This document shows, piece after piece, positions 1 through 9,065 of a stretch of 64,000 bases of DNA. The notes below the pieces were generated by a model. That model was not told where the DNA came from, searched no databases, and was given only the letters and a program-made list of their open reading frames with translations. The position numbers and the translations under genes are program-made. Origin of the DNA: Hyphomonas oceanitis SCH89 (lineage in GTDB: Bacteria > Pseudomonadota > Alphaproteobacteria > Caulobacterales > Hyphomonadaceae); the NCBI RefSeq assembly GCF_000685295.1, contig NZ_ARYL01000002.1, positions 124,001 to 188,000 of the forward strand, read 5' to 3'. Position 1 is the stretch's first letter. Every line of letters starts with the position of its first letter.

Positions 1-11
1 GAGACCTGCCC

Positions 12-539
12 ATGAAATTCACATCTGCCCTATCCGCCCTTGCGCTCGCTGCCGGACTTGCTGCGTGCGGCCCGCAAACAGAGGCGCCTTCGCCTGATGC
101 TACCGTGACCGAAACGGAGGCTGCTGAAATGCCGACGGTGACGCAGGAGCCCGTGCCGATCGAGAAGGCCGACGAAGCTTCGGCCTGGGAGCTGACGGAC
201 TTCACGCCCGCGACCAATGAAATCTATTGCAGCTTCCATGCTGTGAACGCCGAGAGCGAACCGGGACCTCTGCTGTTCATGACCGAGATTGCAGGCGTGC
301 CGGCCCCCGGCGCCATTGGCCTTGAGGGCGAGCCCGTGCCGCTGAAGGAAGTGTCCAAGACGGACACTGAAGGCACCAGCACATGGCTTTATGCCAATGA
401 GGCGCGGGGCCTGATGGTCCAGCTGGAGGTAACCGAGGTCGGCGACGGGTTCGAGTACAAGAGCTATGAGGGCACGATCCAGGTGACCCAGCCGGAAAGC
501 GGGAGGGCCGTTCCCTTTACCGGAACTTGCGGGGTTTAG
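12..539 (+). CDS. small lipoprotein of unknown function
   Basis: A 175-residue protein that I do not recognise. It opens with a short basic and hydrophobic signal that ends in a lipobox (LAAC, Cys19), so it should be lipid-anchored in the periplasm. The next 25 or so residues are rich in Thr, Glu and Pro, a typical linker. The remaining roughly 120 residues are soluble and contain two cysteines (in IYCSFH and at the C-terminus in GTCGV) that could form a disulfide. The ATG at 12 follows GAGACC, a weak Shine-Dalgarno sequence. It lies on the same strand as glyS with a 95-bp gap. The exported lipoprotein call is solid; the function is unknown. Confidence 0.75.
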   Translation: MKFTSALSALALAAGLAACGPQTEAPSPDATVTETEAAEMPTVTQEPVPIEKADEASAWELTDFTPATNEIYCSFHAVNAESEPGPLLFMTEIAGVPAPGAIGLEGEPVPLKEVSKTDTEGTSTWLYANEARGLMVQLEVTEVGDGFEYKSYEGTIQVTQPESGRAVPFTGTCGV

Positions 540-634
540 ACCGGGCAAGGCCATGTGATCTGGCGCGCAAGTCTTGACCCCGGCGCAGGCGCGTCTATGC
601 CGTGCAGTCTTACTTTCCAACGGCTGGACTCCCT

Positions 635-3121
635 ATGGCTGACCTTCTGCTCGAGATCTTTTGCGAGGAAATCCCTGCGCGTATGCAGGCCAAGGCCGAG
701 GCTGACCTTGGCAAGGCGCTGGGCGATGCGCTGAAGGGGGCGGGCCTCGGCTTTGACGCGCTGGAGACGGCCAGCGGGCCGCGCCGGTTGAGCGTGCATG
801 TGACCGGCCTGCCGGTGAAGTCTGCGGATGTGGCCGAAGAGCGCAAGGGGCCGAAGGTCGGCTCGCCGGAGCAGGCGATTGCGGGCTTCCTGAAGGGCGC
901 GGGGCTGACCTCGATTGACCAGGCTGAAGTGCGCAGCGATCCCAAGAAGGGCGACTTCTATGTTGCCATGCTGGACAGACCGGGCCGCCTGACGGCGGAC
1001 GTTGTGGCCGAGGCTGTGCCTGCGATCATTCGCGGCTTCCATTGGCCGAAGTCGATGCGCTGGGGCCCAAATTCAACAAGTGAGGGCGAGCTGCGCTGGG
1101 TGCGCCCGCTGCAGCGGATTCTCTGCGTTCTGGATGGGGCGATTGTGCCGTTTGATGTGGACGGGCTGGCGAGCGGCAACGAGACCGAGGGCCACCGCGT
1201 GCATGGGCGCGGGCCGTTCACGGTGACGGGCTGGGCGGATTATTCAAAACAGCTGGAAGGCGAAGGCCATGTGCGGCTGACGCGCGATGCGCGGCGCGAT
1301 GTGATCGCCAAGGGCATTGCGGATGTGTGCGCCAAGGCGGGGCTGACCTGGGTGGAAGACGCCGGGCTTCTGGAAGAAGTGACGGGCCTTGCCGAATGGC
1401 CGGTCGTGGTGCTGGGCGACATGGACCCGGACTTCCTGGACCTGCCGCCGGAAGTGATCACGCTGTCGATGCGCACGCACCAGAAATACTTTGCGGTGAA
1501 TGATGCCAGGAGTGGCAAGCTGGCGCCGCATTTCATTGTGGTCGCCAATATCGACGCGGCCGATGGCGGCGTGAAGATTGCCGAGGGCAATGCGCGGGTT
1601 CTCTCGGCGCGTCTCTCCGATGCGCGTTTCTTCTGGGAGAAGGACAAGGCGACGCCGCTGGACGAGATGGCGAAGAAGCTGTCGACGATTGCGTTCAAGG
1701 AAGAGCTGGGTAGCCTCGGCGACAAGGTGGAGCGTGTGGCCGAAATGGCCGAATGGCTTGCCGAAAAGATCGATGCACAAGCGAAACTGGCGCGACGCGC
1801 GTCCGAATTGAGCAAAGCGGATCTTGTGTCGGAGATGGTCGGTGAGTTCCCGGAGCTGCAGGGCGTGATGGGGCGGTATTATGCGTTGGAAGCGGGGGAG
1901 CCTGAATCTGTCGCCGATGCGATCCGCGACCATTACAAGCCTCAGGGGCCGTCTGACGCCGTGCCGACTGATCCGGTCAGCGTGGCCGTGGCGCTGGCCG
2001 ACAAGTTGGACACGCTGGTAGGGTTCTGGGCGATTGACGAGAAGCCGACGGGGTCGAAGGATCCGTTTGCTCTGCGCCGCGCGGCGTTGGGTGTGGTGCG
2101 GCTCGCGCTGGAAAGCGGCATTAGGCAGTCATTGGGCCAGGTAATCAGAGGCGCGTACCTTAGTCTCTACAAAAATAGTGATATATTCGAGGTGGGGTTG
2201 AATTTGGAGCCATTTTACGATGAGCCACATATGGACGGGCGAGTGTTTGATGAATGGCTTCATGCAGGTGTGTGGGCAATCTTCTTTAAATATAGCCCCG
2301 AATACGCCGCAGTGCGGGAGGAATTTCTTTCTATTCGAGAAGGCGTATCCTGTTCGGAAGAACAAATAAATGCTGTAGAAATTGTTGAAGGTATTGGTCG
2401 AATAGTTTCACGGCTAGACTTGGCGCTGATGGATATGTCTGACGAGGCGCGAAAGCAGTTCGACCCGGTCCAGCTTAATAAAATTCAAACAGAACAGCTG
2501 CGCGCGGTTTTAGTTGAAGCTGATTATGCAATCGTGACACTTGTAAATGACCTACTCTCCTTCTTCGCAGACCGCCTGAAGCAAGTCCTGCGCGACCAGG
2601 GCCAGCGGCATGACCTGATCGACGCCGTCTTTGCGCTCGGTGAGGATGATCTCGTGCTTATCACGCGGCGCGTTGAGGCGCTTGGGGCGTTCCTCGATAC
2701 GGAAGACGGGAAAGACCTGCTGGCCTTGTACAAGCGGGCCTCCAATATTCTTGCGAAATCTGTGCCCCTGCCTTCGCAGGGGACACGGCCTCAGAAGGAT
2801 TCCGGGTCCCCTGCGAAGGCAGGGGCCGGAGCCGGGCTTGTTGTGGATGCCGACCTCATCAAGAAGGGCCCCAAGGAAGAGCAGGCGCTTTATGCGGCGC
2901 TGTCCAATGTGGGCGAGGCGATTGTTGCGCCGCTGAAGGCCGAGGATTTTGCCGGGGCGATGGCCGAGCTGGCCAGGCTGCGGGCGCCGGTCGATGCCTT
3001 CTTCGAGGGCGTCATGGTGAATGATGACGACCCGGCCGTGCGGGCAAACCGCCTGGCGCTTCTCAGCGATGTTCGCGCTAACCTTCACAAGGTTGCCGAT
3101 TTTTCGCTGATTGAGGGCTGA
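635..3121 (+). CDS. glyS: glycine--tRNA ligase beta subunit, with AT-rich insertion
   Basis: Beta chain of the alpha2-beta2 glycyl-tRNA synthetase, which charges tRNA-Gly together with GlyQ (outside this window). The N-terminus (LLLEIFCEEIPARM) and C-terminus (PVDAFFEGVMVND, RANRLALL) are typical of the family. I start at the ATG at 635 (MADLLLEIF) rather than the GTG at 602, because family members begin at this point. The product is 828 residues, well above the roughly 690-720 usual in Alphaproteobacteria. Two additions explain the excess. Residues about 498-637 (bases 2126-2545), between FALRRAALG and the FFADRLK segment, replace a short linker with foreign-looking, AT-rich sequence. Residues about 710-731 are encoded by a palindromic repeat (2764-2826). 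The frame stays open, so the gene is probably functional. Confidence 0.93.
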   Translation: MADLLLEIFCEEIPARMQAKAEADLGKALGDALKGAGLGFDALETASGPRRLSVHVTGLPVKSADVAEERKGPKVGSPEQAIAGFLKGAGLTSIDQAEVRSDPKKGDFYVAMLDRPGRLTADVVAEAVPAIIRGFHWPKSMRWGPNSTSEGELRWVRPLQRILCVLDGAIVPFDVDGLASGNETEGHRVHGRGPFTVTGWADYSKQLEGEGHVRLTRDARRDVIAKGIADVCAKAGLTWVEDAGLLEEVTGLAEWPVVVLGDMDPDFLDLPPEVITLSMRTHQKYFAVNDARSGKLAPHFIVVANIDAADGGVKIAEGNARVLSARLSDARFFWEKDKATPLDEMAKKLSTIAFKEELGSLGDKVERVAEMAEWLAEKIDAQAKLARRASELSKADLVSEMVGEFPELQGVMGRYYALEAGEPESVADAIRDHYKPQGPSDAVPTDPVSVAVALADKLDTLVGFWAIDEKPTGSKDPFALRRAALGVVRLALESGIRQSLGQVIRGAYLSLYKNSDIFEVGLNLEPFYDEPHMDGRVFDEWLHAGVWAIFFKYSPEYAAVREEFLSIREGVSCSEEQINAVEIVEGIGRIVSRLDLALMDMSDEARKQFDPVQLNKIQTEQLRAVLVEADYAIVTLVNDLLSFFADRLKQVLRDQGQRHDLIDAVFALGEDDLVLITRRVEALGAFLDTEDGKDLLALYKRASNILAKSVPLPSQGTRPQKDSGSPAKAGAGAGLVVDADLIKKGPKEEQALYAALSNVGEAIVAPLKAEDFAGAMAELARLRAPVDAFFEGVMVNDDDPAVRANRLALLSDVRANLHKVADFSLIEG
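2126..2545 (+). other. AT-rich in-frame insertion inside glyS
   Basis: This segment is clearly AT-richer than its surroundings: 37% GC by hand count over 2161-2220, in a gene otherwise near 60%. It encodes about 140 residues (for example LNLEPFYDEPHMDG) where GlyS homologues known to me have only about 25. It is rich in Glu, Leu and Val and looks helical. No transposase, intein or nuclease motif is visible. The boundaries are estimated from where family-like sequence stops and resumes. Confidence 0.7.
2764..2826. repeat. palindromic REP-like element in the glyS coding sequence
   Basis: Two perfect 21-bp inverted arms at 2764-2784 and 2806-2826 flank a 21-bp loop. Each arm is itself palindromic around TTCG/CGAA. 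The 63 bp keep the glyS frame open and are translated as a Pro, Gly, Ser and Ala-rich loop. A 20/21 match to one arm occurs at 59972-59992, so this is a dispersed repeat. Confidence 0.85.
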
Positions 3122-3163
3122 CTGCCCCAATTCTGAACGATTGCGGATGCAAGGCGTTTACCA

Positions 3164-3187
3164 ATGCGTGGCATATGGGCCACGCAT
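3164..3187 (+). terminator. possible glyS terminator hairpin
   Basis: A perfect 9-bp stem (ATGCGTGGC / GCCACGCAT) with a 6-nt loop lies 43 bp after the glyS stop. It is followed by GTTTGACT, so there is only a weak T-rich run. No gene is visible in the rest of the gap to ppdK (3122-3338). Confidence 0.4.
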
Positions 3188-3338
3188 GTTTGACTCCGGG
3201 TGGGGTCGTACAGAAAACTAGCGCGATGGGCGATTTCACGCACGTCAGGGTCTGGCAATCCGGGTTGCAATGCAGCATAGGAATTGCAGGTTTTGTGGCA
3301 GGAATCTGATCCACACGGTCGATAAAAGGGTGAAGTAC

Positions 3339-6032
3339 ATGGGTGAACCGGCTTTGAAACACGCAGAACAGACCTGGGTTTACGGGTTCGGCGGCGGGAC
3401 GGCCGACGGCGATGCGTCGATGAAGAACCTGCTCGGTGGCAAGGGCGCTAACCTTGCTGAAATGGCCAAGCTCGGCCTGCCGGTGCCCCCCGGCTTCACC
3501 ATCTCGACCGCTGTTTGCACCGCTTATTACGAGCTGGGCCGCGATTATCCTTCCACGCTCGCGCCGCAGGTGGACGCTGCGCTGATCGCGCTGGAAAAGG
3601 AATCCGGCAAGGGCTTTGGCGATCCGGAAAACCCGCTGCTTGTCTCCGTGCGTTCGGGCGCGCGCGCCTCGATGCCGGGCATGATGGACACGGTGCTGAA
3701 CCTTGGCCTGAACGAAGCCTCCGTGAAGGGGCTTGCGACGCTGGCCGGCGACCGTTTCGCCTATGATAGCTATCGCCGTTTCATCCAGATGTATTCCAAC
3801 GTGGTGCTTGGCCTGCGCCATGACACGTTCGAGCACATTCTTGACGACTATAAAGAGCGTCAGGGCTTTGAGCTCGATACCGAGATGCAGGCTGAAGACT
3901 GGAAGGCCGTGATCGTTTCCTACAAGGAAGCCGTCGAAAAAGCGCTCGGCAAGCCTTTCCCGGATGATCCGAAGGAACAGCTCTGGGGCGCCATCTCGGC
4001 CGTGTTCGGCTCGTGGATGAATGACCGCGCGATCACCTATCGCAAGCTGAACGACATTCCCGCCGAATGGGGCACCGCTGTCACCGTGCAGTCCATGGTG
4101 TTCGGTAACCTCGGCGAAACCTCCGCCACGGGCGTTGCCTTCACGCGCGACCCGTCGAATGGCGAAGCCATCTTCTATGGCGAATACCTGATCAATGCGC
4201 AGGGCGAAGACGTGGTGGCGGGCATCCGTACACCGGCGCCCATCTCGCGCGAACGCGCCGATACGCTCGGTTCGAGCGATGCGCCGCTCGAAGAAGCCAT
4301 GCCGGCCGTCTATGCCCAGCTGCGCGATGTCGCGAACACGCTGGAGCGCCATTATAAAGACATGCAGGACCTTGAGTTCACGGTCGAGAATGACCGCCTC
4401 TACATGCTGCAGACCCGTAACGGGAAACGCACCGCCGCTGCCGCGCTGAAAATCGCGGTCGATATGGCGCGCGAGGGGCTGATCACCGAGAACGAGGCTG
4501 TGCTGCGCCTTGAGCCATCACAGCTCGACCAGCTGCTGCACCCGACCATTGCCGACAATGCCAAGCGCGACGTGATCGTGACCGGCCTGCCAGCCAGCCC
4601 CGGCGCGGCCGTGGGCAAGGTCGTATTCGACAGCGAGGAAGCCTTTGCGCTGGCCGAGAAGGGCGAGGACGTTATCCTCGTTCGCATCGAGACCAGCCCG
4701 GAAGACATCAAGGGCATGCACGCGGCCCGCGCCATCGTGACGGCGCGCGGCGGCATGACCAGCCACGCGGCCGTTGTGGCGCGCGGCATGGGTCGTCCTT
4801 GCGTCTGCGGCGCCGGTGGCCTGCAGATCGATACGGCCAAGGGCGTGTTCCGCGTCATGGGCCGCGAAGTGAAAAAGGGCGACGTCATCACCGTGGACGG
4901 TGCTGCCGGTCAGGTGATGCTGGGCGCTGTCGAGATGATGCAGCCTGACCTGTCGGGCGATTTCGGCACGCTGATGGAGTGGGCCGACAAAGCCCGCCGC
5001 CTGAAAGTGCGCGCGAACGCTGAAACGGCGCTGGATGCCCGCACGGCGGTTGATTTCGGCGCCGAGGGCATTGGCCTTTGCCGCACGGAGCACATGTTCT
5101 TTGACGCCGAGCGCATTCCTGAAGTGCGCGCGATGATCCTCTCGAATGACGAGAAGGGCCGCCGCGAGTCGCTCGCCAAGCTGCTGCCGATGCAGCGCAG
5201 CGATTTCGAGGAACTGTTCCGCATTCTTGGCGAAATGCCGGTGACGATCCGTCTGCTTGACCCGCCCCTGCACGAGTTCCTGCCGCATTCCGATGCGGAC
5301 ATGGACGAAGTGGCCAAGGCATCCGGCGTATCGGTGGATGAGCTGAAGCGCCGCGCCGCTGACCTGCATGAGAGCAATCCCATGCTGGGACACCGCGGTT
5401 GCCGCCTCGGCATTACGTATCCTGAGATCTACGAGATGCAGGCGCGGGCCATCTTCGAGGCCGCGGTGAATGTGTCGAAAGAGACGGGCCGCCAGCCGAT
5501 TCCGGAAGTGATGATCCCGCTTGTGGCCACCCACAAGGAGCTTCAGATCCTCAAGAAAGTGGTCGATGAAGCCGCCAAGGCCGTGTTTGCCGAAACCGGC
5601 ACGACGCTGGAATACATGGTTGGCACGATGATCGAGCTGCCGCGCGCTGCGCTGCAGGCCGGCGATATTGCCAATTCCGCCGAATTCTTCTCGTTCGGTA
5701 CCAATGACCTGACGCAGACAACACTGGGCATATCGCGTGATGATGCAGGCCGGTTCCTCAAGATCTATGAGGACAAGGGCATTTACGAGAAAGACCCCTT
5801 TGTGACGCTGGACCAGGTTGGCGTCGGCGAATTGGTGAAAATCGCTGCTGAACGGGGCCGCAAGACCCGCCCGAACATTAAACTTGGGATATGTGGCGAG
5901 CATGGTGGTGACCCGGCTTCCGTGGCCTTCTGCCATCGCTCGGGTCTCGATTATGTGTCCTGCTCACCCTACCGGGTGCCAATTGCGCGTCTCGCGGCAG
6001 CGCACGCAGCCCTCAAAGAATCGCTTAAATAG
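3339..6032 (+). CDS. ppdK: pyruvate, phosphate dikinase
   Basis: Interconverts pyruvate, ATP and phosphate with phosphoenolpyruvate, AMP and pyrophosphate; in heterotrophic Alphaproteobacteria it can serve glycolysis or gluconeogenesis. It is 897 residues from the ATG at 3339, a normal length. An open upstream extension to 3270 looks non-coding and is not used. The order is an N-terminal ATP-grasp nucleotide-binding domain (GGKGANLAEM near residue 30), a swivelling phosphohistidine domain (GGMTSHAAVVARG, catalytic His about 476), and a C-terminal PEP-binding TIM barrel (FGTNDLTQTT; Cys about 852 in GICGEHGGDP). AAAGGG lies just upstream of the start. It stands alone, followed by a hairpin and a 340-bp gap. 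Confidence 0.96.
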   Translation: MGEPALKHAEQTWVYGFGGGTADGDASMKNLLGGKGANLAEMAKLGLPVPPGFTISTAVCTAYYELGRDYPSTLAPQVDAALIALEKESGKGFGDPENPLLVSVRSGARASMPGMMDTVLNLGLNEASVKGLATLAGDRFAYDSYRRFIQMYSNVVLGLRHDTFEHILDDYKERQGFELDTEMQAEDWKAVIVSYKEAVEKALGKPFPDDPKEQLWGAISAVFGSWMNDRAITYRKLNDIPAEWGTAVTVQSMVFGNLGETSATGVAFTRDPSNGEAIFYGEYLINAQGEDVVAGIRTPAPISRERADTLGSSDAPLEEAMPAVYAQLRDVANTLERHYKDMQDLEFTVENDRLYMLQTRNGKRTAAAALKIAVDMAREGLITENEAVLRLEPSQLDQLLHPTIADNAKRDVIVTGLPASPGAAVGKVVFDSEEAFALAEKGEDVILVRIETSPEDIKGMHAARAIVTARGGMTSHAAVVARGMGRPCVCGAGGLQIDTAKGVFRVMGREVKKGDVITVDGAAGQVMLGAVEMMQPDLSGDFGTLMEWADKARRLKVRANAETALDARTAVDFGAEGIGLCRTEHMFFDAERIPEVRAMILSNDEKGRRESLAKLLPMQRSDFEELFRILGEMPVTIRLLDPPLHEFLPHSDADMDEVAKASGVSVDELKRRAADLHESNPMLGHRGCRLGITYPEIYEMQARAIFEAAVNVSKETGRQPIPEVMIPLVATHKELQILKKVVDEAAKAVFAETGTTLEYMVGTMIELPRAALQAGDIANSAEFFSFGTNDLTQTTLGISRDDAGRFLKIYEDKGIYEKDPFVTLDQVGVGELVKIAAERGRKTRPNIKLGICGEHGGDPASVAFCHRSGLDYVSCSPYRVPIARLAAAHAALKESLK

Positions 6033-6374
6033 AGAGCAAGCCGCTCGTTTCGATGGCAAAACGGTGTTGTAGTTTTGTCACACGTGCTTTGAGTGCCAAT
6101 GACCTGTCCCGGGGGGGCAGGTCTTAAATTCTTATGAAATTCAACAGAGTGCAGGAGACATTTCGTATATTACGCGAATGTCATACGCACATGCCGGATT
6201 CACCTTTCGGAAATGTCACTGACGGAACTGGCTGAGTTCTTGCTAGGAAGGGGGCTGGCCGCCTACTTCCCGCCTAGAAGCGGGGCCGAAACGGTCTCTA
6301 AATTTTAGTCAAACCAAATACGCCCGGGTCAAAATGACGAAGTCATATCGTCTGCCGGGGATTGGGGAGCGGTG
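6033..6374. other. 342-bp intergenic region between ppdK and the sleB-like gene
   Basis: No open reading frame here looks coding. A terminator-like hairpin lies at 6101-6123. A second potential stem at 6243-6277 (CTAGG with CCTAG, and GGAAG with CTTCC) may be part of a leader of the downstream hydrolase. I found no convincing -35/-10 pair. Confidence 0.5.
6101..6123 (+). terminator. ppdK terminator
   Basis: GACCTGTCCC pairs with GGGNCAGGTC-type sequence across a G-rich loop and is followed by TTAAATTCTT. It starts 68 bp after the ppdK stop. The stem is good but the T-tract is only partial. Confidence 0.5.
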
Positions 6375-7550
6375 ATGTTGTTAAGGGTTCTTAAACCACG
6401 ACGGGCGACTCTGACGCCAATGAGTGGGCTCCGAGAGAAGCTCAAGCGTTGGTGGATGACGATGACAGACGACGAACAGCGAGATATTTTTGTCCGCGGT
6501 GCAACGATTGCCGTTTGCGCCGTAGCTGCGACTGTCACTTTGCCCATGGTCGGCCAGATTCAGGCCGAAAAGCGGGCTGACGCCGATTTCCGCGAGCAGG
6601 CCGTGCGCCTTGCCAGCATGGAAGACGCCGGTGTGAGCGTACGTACGGCAGCTTATGCGCCTGCTCTGCTCGATACGCCGTGGATGCGTACCGTTGAATA
6701 TACGCTGGAGCGCGACACCGGTTCCTCGATGAGCCGTTTTGCGATGCGCGACCGTGATGGTGCCGCGCTGAACTCGCTGGTCAGCTTCCGCCCCGAACAT
6801 ATCAAGCGCGCCGAGGCGATCAGCGCGGAACAGAAGTGCATGGCGCAGGCCGTGTATTATGAATCGGCCCATGAGCCGCTCGATGGCCAGATGGCCGTTG
6901 CCGAAGTCATCGCCAACCGCATGCGCGACCATCGCTATCCTGACACCGCCTGTGGCGTCGTGTTCCAGGGCGCGACCCGCACGACGGGTTGCCAGTTCAC
7001 GTTCACCTGTGACGGGGCGCTCAGCACGCCTCCGATGGGCCGTAACTGGGAGCGCGCCAAGACGATCGCAGCGCACGTCATGATGAATCTCAGCGTCGAC
7101 AATACGGGCGGCGCAACGCACTACCACGCCACTTATGTCGATCCGATCTGGAGCGCAGGCCTCGTGAAGACCGACAAGATCGGCATGCACGTGTTCTACC
7201 GTTTCCCACGCGGCTCGGAATGGGCCAGCGTTCGCAAGGGCTATGAAGCCAAGCGTGCTGAAGTGCGTATGGCTTCGCTCAGCGCGGATGAAGTGATCAC
7301 GCCGGTTGATGGCGCGGCCACGTCCCATATCCAGACCGTTGAAGCTCCGACGATCGCCCCGGCGACTGTCACGACCTCCGACCGCACGATCACAAACGGC
7401 GCACCACGCCTGACCACGATCAAGTCGGTCGACTATGTCGAGCCTGAACTGAACACGCCAAGCAATGCTGACAAGATTGCCGCCTATATGGCCAAGCAGA
7501 CCGGCATTACGGTTGCCAGCAATGATGTGAACGGCTCGGCACTACAGTAG
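6375..7550 (+). CDS. SleB-family cell wall hydrolase
   Basis: Probable peptidoglycan hydrolase of the Hydrolase_2/SleB family (spore-cortex-lytic-enzyme-like, widespread in Alphaproteobacteria, where it acts on the vegetative wall). The product is 391 residues. An N-terminal basic region is followed by one hydrophobic segment (ATIAVCAVAATVTLPMV, about residues 43-60), which suggests a signal anchor with the rest in the periplasm. The SleB domain spans about residues 150-260: QAVYYESAHEP, GQMAVAEVIANRM, and Cys residues in TACGVV, TGCQFTF and TCDG. The C-terminal 120 residues are low-complexity and Thr/Ala-rich. The ATG at 6375 follows GGGGAG at ideal spacing. The methyltransferase gene follows after 9 bp. 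Confidence 0.87.
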   Translation: MLLRVLKPRRATLTPMSGLREKLKRWWMTMTDDEQRDIFVRGATIAVCAVAATVTLPMVGQIQAEKRADADFREQAVRLASMEDAGVSVRTAAYAPALLDTPWMRTVEYTLERDTGSSMSRFAMRDRDGAALNSLVSFRPEHIKRAEAISAEQKCMAQAVYYESAHEPLDGQMAVAEVIANRMRDHRYPDTACGVVFQGATRTTGCQFTFTCDGALSTPPMGRNWERAKTIAAHVMMNLSVDNTGGATHYHATYVDPIWSAGLVKTDKIGMHVFYRFPRGSEWASVRKGYEAKRAEVRMASLSADEVITPVDGAATSHIQTVEAPTIAPATVTTSDRTITNGAPRLTTIKSVDYVEPELNTPSNADKIAAYMAKQTGITVASNDVNGSALQ

Positions 7551-7559
7551 GCGGGCCTT

Positions 7560-8216
7560 ATGCAGGACAAGATCTTTGAGACCGTCGATACTTATATCGA
7601 CGGTCTTTTTGCATCTGAGGATGTGATTCTTGAGTCTATACGCGATCGGGCGCGCGCCGCAGGCCTGCCTGAGATCGAAGTTTCGGCCGGGCAGGGCAAG
7701 TTCCTCTATTTGATGGCCAAGCTGACAGGCGCGACCCGAATGCTGGAGGTTGGCACACTGGGCGGCTATTCGACCGTCTGGATGGCGCGGGCGCTGCCGG
7801 AGGGTGGCCAGATGACAACGCTCGAACTGGACGCAGCACATGCCGCCTTTGCACGCGAGACATTCAGGCTGGCTGCTCTGGAAGGCGTTTGTCATATGAT
7901 CGAAGGGCCCGCACTGCAAAGCCTGCAGGTGCTGGAAGGCCCCTTTGATCTGGTATTCCTTGATGCCAACAAGGACCAATATCCGGATTACCTGGAAGAG
8001 GCGGCCCGTTTGCTGGCCCCCGGTGGCCTGTTTATGGCCGATAATGTCATCCGCAAAGGGGCCGTTATCGACCCGCCCGTGGACGATGTGATGGCGCGCG
8101 GGGCGGCCGAGTTCAATCGGCGCCTGTCATCGTATCCGCAATTTGAGTCGATTGTGCTGCAGCAGGTGGGCCGCAAGGGGCATGACGGTCTGGCGGTTGC
8201 CCGCAAGCGCGCCTAA
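7560..8216 (+). CDS. class I SAM-dependent O-methyltransferase
   Basis: A 218-residue member of the caffeoyl-CoA/catechol O-methyltransferase-like family (Methyltransf_3), which methylates hydroxyl groups in a metal-dependent way. Visible features are the SAM-binding loop MLEVGTLGGYSTVWMA (about residues 61-76), the acidic residue that binds the ribose (LELDAAH), the FDLVFLDANKDQYPDY segment with a likely metal-binding Asp and Asn, and ADNVIRKG near the C-terminus. The substrate cannot be inferred. It begins 9 bp after the cell wall hydrolase and is probably co-transcribed with it. Its stop overlaps the convergent SDR gene by 4 bp. Confidence 0.88.
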   Translation: MQDKIFETVDTYIDGLFASEDVILESIRDRARAAGLPEIEVSAGQGKFLYLMAKLTGATRMLEVGTLGGYSTVWMARALPEGGQMTTLELDAAHAAFARETFRLAALEGVCHMIEGPALQSLQVLEGPFDLVFLDANKDQYPDYLEEAARLLAPGGLFMADNVIRKGAVIDPPVDDVMARGAAEFNRRLSSYPQFESIVLQQVGRKGHDGLAVARKRA

Positions 8217-9022
8217 TCGCGTGGGGGAACGCTGGCTTTCACACGCTTGCGGATGGCGCCGGGCAGCCAGCGCGTCATGAAGCGCGCCTGTTCGGCATCC
8301 TTGCCGACCATATAGTGGATGTCCTTGCCATGGGCTGCGTCCCAGGCACGTTCGGCGGCCATGGAGACCGGATAGACCGTCATGCCATTCTCGCGCATCT
8401 GGTCGGACATTTTAACGTTCGAACCCTCAGAGGCGCCCATGTCGAGAATTGGCGTGTCGACGAACCAGGGCATCAGGCTGGTCACGCGGATGTCGAGATC
8501 ACGGAACTCAGCGTCGAGGGCCTCTGTCAGGCCGCGAACGGCAAACTTGGTGGCAGAATAGACGGCGAGCTGGGGGGCGCCGACAATGCCAGCCGTCGAT
8601 GCGGTGTTGACGATGCGCGAGGCGGGCGTCGCCTTCAGCAGGGGTAGGCAGGCATGGACGCCATTGATCACGCCTTTGACGTTCACATCGATGAGCGCGT
8701 CATTGTCGTCGCCCGAGATATCCTCGAACCAGCCATGACGGCCGATGCCGGCATTGTTGAAGAGCACGTTCATGGCGCCTTCGGTGGCCTCGCCGAAGCC
8801 GTTCACAGCGGCGGCCCAGTCGGCGCGCTTGCGCACGTCTAGCGTCGCGACATGGCAGTTCTTCATGCCGATTTCGTCGGCGACCTGAGCCAGGCTGGCG
8901 GAGTTCACATCATACAGGCCGCAATACCAGCCGCGCTTGGAGAAGTAGCGGGCCGTTTCGGCGCCGATGCCGGAGGCCGCGCCGGTGATGAATATGCTCT
9001 TGCGTCCGCCCGATCGGGTCAT
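8213..9022 (-). CDS. short-chain dehydrogenase/reductase
   Basis: A 269-residue classical SDR. The Rossmann glycine motif TGAASGIG is at about residues 13-20, NNAGIG at about 90, and the catalytic set is Ser in NTASTAG with YSATK (Tyr and Lys) further on. The family oxidises or reduces alcohols and ketones with NAD(P)H; the substrate is unknown. The ATG at 9022 has AAGGACAGGG upstream. It lies upstream of nothing obvious on its strand: nadC, the neighbour on the same strand, is transcribed toward it and ends 43 bp before it, so read-through from the nad operon is possible. Confidence 0.88.
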   Translation of the reverse strand: MTRSGGRKSIFITGAASGIGAETARYFSKRGWYCGLYDVNSASLAQVADEIGMKNCHVATLDVRKRADWAAAVNGFGEATEGAMNVLFNNAGIGRHGWFEDISGDDNDALIDVNVKGVINGVHACLPLLKATPASRIVNTASTAGIVGAPQLAVYSATKFAVRGLTEALDAEFRDLDIRVTSLMPWFVDTPILDMGASEGSNVKMSDQMRENGMTVYPVSMAAERAWDAAHGKDIHYMVGKDAEQARFMTRWLPGAIRKRVKASVPPRD

Positions 9023-9065
9023 GCCCTGTCCTTCATGCGAGAAGTTGTGTCATCAACTCAGAGTG

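Noticed and set aside
4518-5936. Long open frame antisense to ppdK
   Set aside because: ppdK motifs are intact on the other strand; the antisense product is His/Arg/Ala-rich with no recognisable features.
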